Below are positions 27,020 through 34,126 of a stretch of DNA of 42,249 nt, piece by piece (the first letter of the stretch is position 1; the number at the start of each line of letters is the position of its first letter). Source of the DNA: Candidatus Thermoflexus sinensis (GTDB lineage Bacteria > Chloroflexota > Anaerolineae > Thermoflexales > Thermoflexaceae); NCBI GenBank assembly GCA_016842045.1, contig JAEVEY010000157.1, forward strand, positions 1-42,249. The letters are read 5' to 3'. Made by a program: the position numbers and the translations under genes. A model generated the notes under the pieces. It saw nothing but the letters and a program-made list of their open reading frames with translations. It had not been told where the DNA came from and searched no databases.

Positions 27020-27048
27020 TTTAAAGGATTTGCGGTCTGTTATATCAT
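27020..27048 (+). promoter_or_regulatory. Candidate promoter at the edge of element B3
   Basis: TTTAAA (27020-27025), a 17-bp spacer and TATCAT (27043-27048), 39 bases before the GTG at 27087. The -35 begins on the last base of the B3 target duplication, so the insertion may have helped create it. Confidence 0.4.
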
Positions 27049-27086
27049 AGTGGGGATGGAGGGAGAATCATCCCCTGGGGGCTGCG

Positions 27087-27881
27087 GTGAACTCAAAAAA
27101 AGATGAACAAACACTGCCGCCTGGATTGCAAATGCTGGGCCCGGCGCTGATGCTGCTGGGAGTGATGTTGCCGTGGGGCGCATCCCCCGAAGCGCAGGGT
27201 CTGGATCGCTGGGGGCTCATGGTCCTCCTCGTCGGGGTCCCCGCCCTGTTGTTGCCGTGGGCGGCCCGCGAGACGGTTAGGGCGCATTGGGTCCTGGCCA
27301 GCTTGGCGCTGATCGCAGCGATCGGGGCTCTCGGGGGATGGATCGCCGCCTGGCGGGCGATTCCAGCGGGCATCCCGGACCCGATGACCCGAGTGGGGAA
27401 GGGCCCTCTTTTCACGCTGGCCGGGGCGGCTCTCACGTGGGCCACCCTCCCGGGCCCGCTCAGGGGCTGGCACCGGGCGCTGATGGCGGGAGGGGGATTC
27501 AGCTTAATGCTCGCCATCGCCGTGGCGATGTCCGCCTGGCTTTCCGCCGAAAAGGAAGTCTCGGCGGCCATGGGAGGCGCCACCCTCGCTCCGGTTAAGA
27601 CGCCATGGATCATCATTGAGGTTCGCTCCTCTCCGGAAGCCCCGGGGATACGCGGGATGGAACAGCCCTTGCCGGCGATGCCCACTCCGACTCCCCAGCC
27701 GTTTCCTTATGAAACAGGTCCTGAGCCCGGCGGCTTCAGCTCTCCGGAGTTTCCGACCGCCACCCCCTGGGGTGAGGATCTGGAACCTCCATCGCCCACA
27801 CCTGCGCCAGCGGCGACGGTTCCGCCATTGCCCTCACCAACACCACCGCCGTCACCATTAACGTCGCCATTAAGCCCATAA
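27087..27881 (+). CDS. Small multi-pass membrane protein of unknown function
   Basis: A 264-aa protein I do not recognise. Residues about 15-150 hold four to five hydrophobic helices (around 17-30, 42-59, 68-90, 106-122, 129-150). The C-terminal third is hydrophilic and very rich in Pro, Thr and Ser, with PTPTP runs, and is probably outside the membrane. GTG at 27087, following CCTGGGGGCTGCG, gives the full N-terminus; an ATG at 27132 is an alternative. The stop codon's last base lies in the target duplication of element A3, so the element landed exactly at the gene's end without cutting it. Confidence 0.65.
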   Translation: MNSKKDEQTLPPGLQMLGPALMLLGVMLPWGASPEAQGLDRWGLMVLLVGVPALLLPWAARETVRAHWVLASLALIAAIGALGGWIAAWRAIPAGIPDPMTRVGKGPLFTLAGAALTWATLPGPLRGWHRALMAGGGFSLMLAIAVAMSAWLSAEKEVSAAMGGATLAPVKTPWIIIEVRSSPEAPGIRGMEQPLPAMPTPTPQPFPYETGPEPGGFSSPEFPTATPWGEDLEPPSPTPAPAATVPPLPSPTPPPSPLTSPLSP

Positions 27882-27886
27882 CAAAA

Positions 27887-28025
27887 TAGGACTTACCCAG
27901 TTCGTTTCTCATGGGGGCTTTGGGGGCGGAGCGGGGCGCCGAAGGCGCCCCGCTCCGCCCCCAAAAGGATTTTGGGGTGGGGCCATTTCGTCCCACCTTT
28001 AGAGCTTTCAACTGCGTAACTCCTA
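27887..28025. mobile_element. MITE-like element A3 (family A), 139 bp
   Basis: Left end TAGGACTTACCCAGTT and right end AACTGCGTAACTCCTA (14 of 16 paired), flanked by a perfect 6-bp duplication ACAAAA (27881-27886 and 28026-28031). It carries only the first hairpin (27919-27965: 22-bp perfect arms beginning TTTGGGGGCGGAG, GAA loop); the second is missing, making this the short form. Confidence 0.85.
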
Positions 28026-28090
28026 ACAAAATGTCAGCCTGTTGATCCATAGGATCCAGCAGGCGGATGACCCTTACAGGAGGTTCTGGA

Positions 28091-29041
28091 ATGACCGGAT
28101 TCGCCCGGGATGTAGCCCGTCGCCTGGTCGAGAACATCGAGCGGGTGATCTTTGGGAAGCGAGATGCGGTTGAGCTGGCGGTGATCGGCCTGCTGGCTCA
28201 AGGCCATATTCTGATCGAGGATGTGCCCGGGGTAGGGAAGACGATGCTGGCCAAGGCGATGGCGCGCTCCATCGGAGGAACCTTCCGTCGCATTCAGTTC
28301 ACCCCTGATATGCTCCCCAGTGATATCACCGGCGTGTCGATCTTCAATCCCGGGACCCGCGTTTTCGAATTCCGCCCCGGACCCATTATGGCAAACATCG
28401 TCCTGGCGGATGAGATCAATCGCGCCACCCCGAAGACTCAGGCCGCGCTGCTGGAGGCGATGGAGGAGCGGCAGGTCAGCGTGGATGGCGTGACGTATAC
28501 ACTCCCTCAACCTTTCCTGGTGCTGGCTACTCAGAACCCCATCGAATACGAGGGGACGTTCCCGTTGCCAGAGGCAGAGCTGGACCGTTTCATGCTGCGG
28601 ATCCGTCTGGGTTACCCCTCTCGAAAGGACGAGCTGGCCATCCTGGAGGCCCAGCAGTTCCGTCATCCCATTGAGACGCTGGAGCAGGTGGTGCAGCTGG
28701 AGGAGCTGCATCGGGCTCAGGAGGAGATCCGGGGCGTTCACGTATCCGTTGAGGTGAAGGGGTATCTCTTGGAGATCGTGGAACGAACGCGGGAGCATCC
28801 GGATATTTACCTGGGAGCCAGTCCGCGGGGCGCCCTGGCGCTGTTTCGAACGGCTCAAGCTCGTGCCGTTTTGCGCGGGCGGGACTATGTGCTCCCGGAT
28901 GATGTGAAGGCGCTGGTTCATCCGTGTCTGGCCCACCGGCTGATCCTGAACCCCGAGGCCCGGATGCGAGACGTCACCCCCGAGCAGATCCTGACTGAAA
29001 TTGTGAACCGGATCCCGGTGCCAGGGGCCGCCCTGGCTTGA
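28091..29041 (+). CDS. MoxR-family AAA+ ATPase
   Basis: A 316-aa cytoplasmic AAA+ ATPase of the MoxR group, thought to act as a chaperone that helps assemble or activate partner complexes. Walker [10 protein letters not shown] is at residues 43-51; then come [13 protein letters not shown], Walker [22 protein letters not shown], sensor-1 [11 protein letters not shown] and the lid domain with [18 protein letters not shown] precedes the ATG at 28091; an upstream ATG (28067) lacks a site. MoxR genes usually sit next to DUF58/VWA genes; none follow here. Instead a promoter and a group of little-known membrane proteins come next. Confidence 0.92.
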   Translation: MTGFARDVARRLVENIERVIFGKRDAVELAVIGLLAQGHILIEDVPGVGKTMLAKAMARSIGGTFRRIQFTPDMLPSDITGVSIFNPGTRVFEFRPGPIMANIVLADEINRATPKTQAALLEAMEERQVSVDGVTYTLPQPFLVLATQNPIEYEGTFPLPEAELDRFMLRIRLGYPSRKDELAILEAQQFRHPIETLEQVVQLEELHRAQEEIRGVHVSVEVKGYLLEIVERTREHPDIYLGASPRGALALFRTAQARAVLRGRDYVLPDDVKALVHPCLAHRLILNPEARMRDVTPEQILTEIVNRIPVPGAALA

Positions 29042-29222
29042 CGGGACGGATTGGGGCTGGAGGTCGTCCTCCACAGGGAGCCCCATAACCCTTCCCGTGA
29101 GGAAACGATCAACCTGTGACCGAATTCGCTCCACCTCCCTTCCTGCCCCGTTTTGCGGCGGAGGAAGGGGGAGATAAGCACCGAATCCCTGGTCGGGATC
29201 CCGCAGATCGCGACCCGGCCAG

Positions 29223-29251
29223 TTGTAAGCGGATGGGAACGCTCTTATACT
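29223..29251 (+). promoter_or_regulatory. Sigma70-type promoter for the DUF6754 gene group
   Basis: TTGTAA (29223-29228), a 17-bp spacer and TATACT (29246-29251). Transcription would start near 29258, 26 bases before the ATG at 29284. This argues that the small gene starts at 29284 rather than farther upstream. The 242-bp gap 29042-29283 has no other feature I can name. Confidence 0.6.
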
Positions 29252-29283
29252 CGAGTCAGGCCACCGCCGGGGAGTTGATTCGG

Positions 29284-29505
29284 ATGGAGCAGCGGATGAG
29301 AGAGCCGGGAAGCGCCCGCCATGAAAACAGAGCCTCCCGGGTGGATTTCGACTGGATCCTGGAGGCCATCGCGCCGCTTCGGTTTCCTCTGGCTCAGGGA
29401 TTGTGGCTTCTGCGCCCCTGGTTGGGGTCCGAGCGGGTCGCCCGCTGGGTAGCGGATCTGGAAGGCACCCCTCGAGTTCGGGATCACAAGGAGGGTTCCC
29501 CATGA
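29284..29505 (+). CDS. Small protein of unknown function, translationally coupled to the DUF6754 gene
   Basis: A 73-aa protein without recognised relatives. It has a charged N-terminus, a central amphipathic/hydrophobic part (FDWILEAIAPLRFPLAQGLW, about residues 22-41) and a charged tail ending EGSP. GGGGAG lies nine bases before the ATG, and a good promoter just upstream fits this start. The frame is open farther upstream to a GTG at 29116, which would lie across the promoter. Its stop overlaps the next start in ATGA, a common sign of coupling. It might be a membrane-associated helper of its neighbour. Confidence 0.6.
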   Translation: MEQRMREPGSARHENRASRVDFDWILEAIAPLRFPLAQGLWLLRPWLGSERVARWVADLEGTPRVRDHKEGSP

Positions 29506-30230
29506 TCATTGGAGCGTTGCTCCTCCTCTTCGTCCTGCTGACGCTCCTGGCCGTTCGGATGGCCCGACGGATTCAGAATCCTCCCCGGGAGCTGGAGCCT
29601 TTCCGAAGGCTCCCCCGACAGATCGGGCAGGCTCTGGAGACCGGACAGCCACCCCATCTCGCCCTGGGCTCCGGTGGGTTGATCGGCAACGAGGCGGCGT
29701 TAACGCTGAGCGGCGGGCGGATCCTGGAGCGCCTGGCCCAGGACAGCGCGGTCGGGGAAGTCTTTCCTTTTGTAACAGTGGCGGATCCGGTCGCGCTGCT
29801 TTATGCCCGACACGTGCTCCAGGACGCCTGCCATCGCCAGGGCGTTCTTGCCTCCCTGCCCCCGGATCGCGTGTGGTGGGCTGGCGCCAGCCCGATGGCC
29901 TATGCGGCAGGCCTCACGCTTCTGTTGGGGACGCAGCCGGTGGCGACCAGCATCATGAGCGGTCTGTTTCGGGAAGAGGCGGTGCTGGCCGGGGAGATCG
30001 GTCAGCGCTATGGAGCCCATCTGATCTTCGCGATGCCTGAACCGGGCGGAGCCGCCGCGCTGTGGCCTTTCGATCCCAACCTGGCCGTTGGCGAGGAGGC
30101 CTTCGCGGCCTTCCCCCAGGGGGAGATCCCTGGACGGCCCTCGGCCCTCCTCCTGGCCCACGATCTGATCCGCTGGTTGTTGATCGCGTTCCTCGCGATT
30201 GTAGCTCTGGGATTTGCTCTGCGCGGTTAA
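29502..30230 (+). CDS. DUF6754-type membrane protein
   Basis: A 242-aa protein with a membrane helix at each end (about 3-18 and 219-239) and a soluble domain of about 190 residues in between, featuring LALGSGGLIGNEAALTLSGGRIL and WWAGASPMAYAAGLTLLLG. This resembles the DUF6754 family found in Chloroflexota; I assign it by pattern only and its function is not known. ATG at 29502 overlaps the previous stop; GGAGGG is upstream. It is followed 13 bp later by a second membrane protein. Confidence 0.7.
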   Translation: MIIGALLLLFVLLTLLAVRMARRIQNPPRELEPFRRLPRQIGQALETGQPPHLALGSGGLIGNEAALTLSGGRILERLAQDSAVGEVFPFVTVADPVALLYARHVLQDACHRQGVLASLPPDRVWWAGASPMAYAAGLTLLLGTQPVATSIMSGLFREEAVLAGEIGQRYGAHLIFAMPEPGGAAALWPFDPNLAVGEEAFAAFPQGEIPGRPSALLLAHDLIRWLLIAFLAIVALGFALRG

Positions 30231-30243
30231 GGGAGGGATCCGG

Positions 30244-30867
30244 ATGTTTCGACGCGCACTGCCGGCTGGCCTTTTGAGCCTGGTCATTGCCCTGGCCCTG
30301 GTGCCTTATATGTGGCCCCAGCCAGCTCTTCGTCAGAGCCTGACCGAACTGGGCTCCACGCTTCTGGCTTATGCCGCAGTGGTCGGCTTCCTTTCCTTCC
30401 TGGAAGCTCATTTTCACCGGGTGGGAGCACGCGCGGAGGGCTGGCCCTATAGCCTGGTAACCGCGCTCACGGCTCTGGCGTTCCTGCTGCTTTCTCTCGC
30501 GGAAGGCGGGCTCAGAGGGAACGGCCTCGCCGGGCCCTGGACTGGCTGGCTCTATCAGTATGGGCTGTTGCCATTAGAGGCCTCAGTAGGCGCTTTGTTG
30601 CCCTTCTTCATGGTTCTTGCCCTCTGGCGTCTGCTGCGCACCCGTCGCTCCGCTTATGTTTTGTTCTTCGTTGCAGGCGTCCTGACCACGCTCGTCCTCC
30701 ACTCCGGGGGAACCCTTCTTCCCACCCTGTTCGGTTCTTTTTATGAAACCTTTTTATCCCCGCTGGCTACCGGCGGGATCCGCGGGATCCTGATTGGGGT
30801 GGCAATCGGAGTGGTGGTGATGATGATGCGGGCCTTCCTGTGGATAGACCGACCGCTGGGTCGATGA
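30244..30867 (+). CDS. Multi-pass membrane protein of unknown function
   Basis: A 207-aa hydrophobic protein with about six predicted helices (around 6-25, 36-54, 69-90, 112-132, 142-160, 177-198) and short loops. No motif of a known transporter or enzyme is seen. GGGAGGGATCCGG precedes the ATG at 30244; a TTG/ATG farther upstream would overlap the DUF6754 gene. It is tightly packed with its neighbours and ends 25 bp before the zinc-ribbon gene, so these proteins probably act together. Confidence 0.75.
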   Translation: MFRRALPAGLLSLVIALALVPYMWPQPALRQSLTELGSTLLAYAAVVGFLSFLEAHFHRVGARAEGWPYSLVTALTALAFLLLSLAEGGLRGNGLAGPWTGWLYQYGLLPLEASVGALLPFFMVLALWRLLRTRRSAYVLFFVAGVLTTLVLHSGGTLLPTLFGSFYETFLSPLATGGIRGILIGVAIGVVVMMMRAFLWIDRPLGR

Positions 30868-30892
30868 ATGGGAAAATCGGAGGAGGTTGGGG

Positions 30893-33097
30893 ATGAAATC
30901 CTGTCCGATTTGCGGGGCTCCCAACCCGGATGATGGGATGATCTGTGAGCAGTGCGGAGCCAGCCTGGTTCTTGTCCCCGAAGCGGAGGGGGGAATCCTG
31001 TGCCCGGTCTGCGGCTATCGGAATCCCCCCGGGACGATCTTCTGCGAGCAGTGCGGCGCTCGTCTGGAGTCCGAAGCGATACCGGGAGCGGAAGGGCCTT
31101 CCGGCGAAGAGGTCCTCGAGACGGCCGAGGTCGAGCTGGATTGGGTCGCGACCCTGGAGGAGTTTTTCCCTGAGATCCCATCGGAGGTGCAGCCTTCCGG
31201 TCCAGCGGCCGCCCCAGCGGAGGCGGGCAGGGAAGAGGAGATCGCTACTCCTCCGCCTGTTGAGGCGGAAGGACTGCTCAGCACGGAAGCTCCTCCCGTG
31301 TCATGGGAACGGTTGGAGGAGGAATCTGCACCACCCTTGCCAGAATCTGCTCCCTGGATGCCATCCGGGGAGGAGATCCCTCTGACTTTCGAACCCGAGC
31401 GTTCCCCGGAAGGGGTTCCTGCTCCTCCTTTTGAGGGTATTCCACCGGAGATTGCTGAACCATGGCCTCTGACCGAATCCCTGGAGGAGGAACCGGAGTC
31501 TTTCCCCTTCCCTGGCGTTTCGCCAGTCCAGGAAGAGGAAGAGCGCCCACCCTTCCCCTGGCTGGAAACGTCCGGCGAGGCGCCGGAAACGAGCCCTGAG
31601 GTTTCCCTGTTAGAGACCGCGCCGTTTATCGAGTGGCCCCCGGAGTTAGACATGGAGACTTCGGCTCCTTCCCAGGTGGCGGAAACAAAGGAAACAGAAG
31701 CAGCGCCTCCACCCGAGTCAGGCATGGGGGAAATCCCGGAGTGGCTGAGGGGATGGGAGGGAGTAGAGAAGCCTTCGGAGGAAGCTATCCCTGAAGTGCC
31801 CTACGGGCTTTTTGAGGCAGGGGAACTCGGGGAGCGACCGCTAACGGCGCTGGAGATACCGGCAGAAGAGGAGCTGCTGGCACAGGCGAGCGCTTTGCTG
31901 GTCCCGGAGGAGCCTCCCGCTGAAGCGCCTCCGGCGCCTGCGGAGGTCCCCCCTTTCACGGATCTGGAGGCGGTGCTCGCTGAGATGCCGGAGTGGCTGC
32001 AGACCCTCCAGCCGGTTCCAGAAGAAGAAGGCCAGGCTCCCTCCGAAGCGATCCCCGCGCTTGAACCGGCGGTGATGGAGACCCAAGGGCCGCTGGCCGG
32101 TCTGGTGGATGTGTTGCCTCTGAACCTGCGGCTGGCGGAGATCCATGGGCCGGCGGCCCGGCTGCAATCGGAACCAGCCCCCGAGCTCCGCACCCGAGCC
32201 CAGGCGTGGCAGAGCTTGCTGGGTCAGGGTTTGAACTTCCTGTTTGGGGAACAGGTAGCAGAACCTGTTCCCGCTGGCCTGGGGGCTGCTCTGGAGCGCT
32301 GGCTGCTCTTTGCCCTTCTCGCCGGCGCGTTGATTCTGGGGCTCTACTGGCCGCTGCCGTTCTTCCAGCCCGCCCTCCTGACTCCTCCTGGGGATTTCCT
32401 GGCCCGGCTGGATCAGGTGCCCCCTGGAGGCATCGCCCTGGTGGCGGTGGATTATGGGCCGGATCGCGCGGCGGAGCTGGAGATCTATCTCCACCGGATT
32501 CTCGAGCGGCTCACCGCCCGGGGGGTTCGCGTGTTAACGGTTAGCCTTTCCCCCTGGGGAGCCGCTCAGGCGGCTCTGGCGGTTCAGGCGCGTCCAGATT
32601 ACGGAGAGCAGGTGGTCCACCTGGGATACTATCCGGGTCAGGAGGTAGGAGTCGTCCGCCTGCTCACCCGTCCGCTCAGCCAGTTGGGGGTGGATTATCG
32701 CGGGCAGCCGCTGTCAGGGCTTCCGGTCGCCCGGGATTTCAAGGAAGATCCCCTGGCCGCCCGATTGGGCCTGGTGGTTCTGATCACCGGATCGCCGGAT
32801 GCCTTGCGAGGGTGGATTCAGCAGGCGCGGGGCGTTCTCCCTTCGGAAGTGCCGCTGGTTGCCGCGGTCGGCGCGAACCTTGCCCCTTATGTGGCTCCTT
32901 ATCGAGAGAGTGGGCAGCTGCACGCGGTCGCGATCGGCCTGCGGGATGCATTGCTGCTGGACGGGCCGGCTCCGGAGGGCAGTCCGGCCTTCTTTGATCT
33001 CCAGGCGCAGACCATTCTTCAGTTGTTTATCATCGGGCTCATTGGCGTGGGATTGGTGATCCGTCTCTTCCGAAGCCTGAGGGCCCCGGGGCTGTGA
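30893..33097 (+). CDS. Double zinc-ribbon membrane protein with a long acidic linker
   Basis: A 734-aa protein. Two treble-clef-like zinc ribbons are at the N-terminus: Cys4, 7, 18, 21 and Cys37, 40, 51, 54, each in CPxCG...CEQCG form. A very acidic Glu/Pro-rich region follows (about 56-440), with three repeated E-W-L-containing motifs (EIPEWLRGWEG, EMPEWLQTLQP and similar). A membrane helix (about 468-490), an extracytoplasmic domain (about 495-705) and a final helix (about 706-727) complete it. GGAGGAGG precedes the ATG. The zinc ribbons should be cytoplasmic. It is the last gene before an intrinsic terminator. Function unknown; it may be the scaffold of the DUF6754 group. Confidence 0.8.
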   Translation: MKSCPICGAPNPDDGMICEQCGASLVLVPEAEGGILCPVCGYRNPPGTIFCEQCGARLESEAIPGAEGPSGEEVLETAEVELDWVATLEEFFPEIPSEVQPSGPAAAPAEAGREEEIATPPPVEAEGLLSTEAPPVSWERLEEESAPPLPESAPWMPSGEEIPLTFEPERSPEGVPAPPFEGIPPEIAEPWPLTESLEEEPESFPFPGVSPVQEEEERPPFPWLETSGEAPETSPEVSLLETAPFIEWPPELDMETSAPSQVAETKETEAAPPPESGMGEIPEWLRGWEGVEKPSEEAIPEVPYGLFEAGELGERPLTALEIPAEEELLAQASALLVPEEPPAEAPPAPAEVPPFTDLEAVLAEMPEWLQTLQPVPEEEGQAPSEAIPALEPAVMETQGPLAGLVDVLPLNLRLAEIHGPAARLQSEPAPELRTRAQAWQSLLGQGLNFLFGEQVAEPVPAGLGAALERWLLFALLAGALILGLYWPLPFFQPALLTPPGDFLARLDQVPPGGIALVAVDYGPDRAAELEIYLHRILERLTARGVRVLTVSLSPWGAAQAALAVQARPDYGEQVVHLGYYPGQEVGVVRLLTRPLSQLGVDYRGQPLSGLPVARDFKEDPLAARLGLVVLITGSPDALRGWIQQARGVLPSEVPLVAAVGANLAPYVAPYRESGQLHAVAIGLRDALLLDGPAPEGSPAFFDLQAQTILQLFIIGLIGVGLVIRLFRSLRAPGL

Positions 33098-33129
33098 GGG
33101 GTCCGGTCAGGCGGCAAGCCGCCCCACGG

Positions 33130-33163
33130 CCGGAAACGGGGGAGACCCTGTTCCCGGGTTTTT
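33130..33163 (+). terminator. Intrinsic terminator after the zinc-ribbon gene
   Basis: Two 12-nt arms (CCGGAAACGGGG and CCCTGTTCCCGG; 11 of 12 paired including one G-U) around a GAGA loop, followed by GTTTTT. It lies 33 bp after the stop and ends the transcript that starts near 29258. Confidence 0.75.
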
Positions 33164-33285
33164 AATAACGGAGCGTTCCCCATGGCCCTTCAAGTCGTGG
33201 GGAAGGAAGATCCTGGGGGTGTGGGGCCATCCGCTGGACCCGAGCGGGATGATGACGGAAAAGCCCTGGCTCTATTTTCCTTTGT

Positions 33286-33469
33286 TAGGAGTTACGCGGT
33301 TCGGGGCTCGCGAGAAGGGGTAAAATGGCCCCACCCCCCTTTATCCCCCCTCCCCACGGCCCTTTGGGCCGTGGGGAGGGGGGATCAATATATTTTTGGG
33401 GGAGTCGCGCGCCTTCGGCGCGTGACTCCCCCAAAAACCCCCAGGAGAAAACCAACTGCGTAACTCCTA
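33286..33469. mobile_element. MITE-like element A2 (family A), 184 bp
   Basis: It lies in reverse orientation to A1. Ends TAGGAGTTACGCGGTT and AACTGCGTAACTCCTA (15 of 16 paired), flanked by a perfect 6-bp duplication CTTTGT (33280-33285 and 33470-33475). It holds hairpin 2 (33343-33385, 20-bp perfect arms, TTT loop) and hairpin 1 (33393-33437, 21-bp arms, TTC loop, which is GAA on the other strand). The 404-bp gap 33098-33501 is this element, the terminator at 33130 and about 115 bp of sequence with nothing recognised. Confidence 0.85.
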
Positions 33470-33501
33470 CTTTGTTATGAAAGCCGTCATGGAGGAGCTC
33501 G

Positions 33502-34116
33502 ATGGAGCTCATGGGGATAGTTGTGGCTTTGCTCCTCACCCTGATGATCCTGAGCTATCTGATCGATGACACGGCTGTATATCGTCTGGCTGCCAGCCTG
33601 CTGGTCGGGCTCAGCGTGGGTTACTTCATGGCCGTGATGCTCTGGAACGTCCTGATCCCCCAGTGGCGGGAGATCATGACCACGACCGATTCCCTGCGGC
33701 GGAGCCTGTTGTTTCTGGAGGTGGGGCTGGGGGTTTTGATCCTGGCCAAAGGAGTGCCCCGACTGGGCCTGATCGGAGATCTCGGGCTGGCGGTCGCCCT
33801 GGGGATCGGTTTGGGGACCGCGGGGGCGGGGGCTGTATTCGGGACCCTGGGGCCCCAGCTGATGGCCGGGACGGGCCAGGGGATCACCCTGGGGCTGGCG
33901 GCGACCCTGCTGGCATTGCTGGCGGCTCAGTTCTATCGCCCCCCGACCCGGGGCCGCATCCTGGAATCAATCTGGACCGGGATTCAGGCTCTGGGGCGCG
34001 CGGTGTGGGCGTTCGCGCTCGGCACGCTGTTCGGCGGCGCGCTGATCACCGGGATCTCCCTCCTGATCGGCCGCGCCGAGTTCCTGATCCAGACGCTGAG
34101 CCAGTGGTGGCGTTAG
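33502..34116 (+). CDS. Multi-pass membrane protein of unknown function
   Basis: A 204-aa hydrophobic protein with about six helices (around 3-21, 28-49, 67-82, 92-118, 125-143, 165-187). Gly-rich stretches such as LGLAVALGIGLGTAGAGAVF suggest tight helix packing. No family is recognised. GGAGGAGCTCG precedes the ATG. It starts 32 bp after element A2, so its natural promoter was either replaced or split by the insertion. Ten bp separate it from the MutL-like gene, so the two are co-transcribed. Confidence 0.75.
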   Translation: MELMGIVVALLLTLMILSYLIDDTAVYRLAASLLVGLSVGYFMAVMLWNVLIPQWREIMTTTDSLRRSLLFLEVGLGVLILAKGVPRLGLIGDLGLAVALGIGLGTAGAGAVFGTLGPQLMAGTGQGITLGLAATLLALLAAQFYRPPTRGRILESIWTGIQALGRAVWAFALGTLFGGALITGISLLIGRAEFLIQTLSQWWR

Positions 34117-34126
34117 TGGAGCAGCG

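Noticed and set aside
29116-29283. GTG-initiated N-terminal extension of the 73-aa protein
   Set aside because: It would span the promoter at 29223-29251, has no good ribosome site, and the translation is low-complexity Pro/Arg/Asp. The ATG at 29284 fits better.
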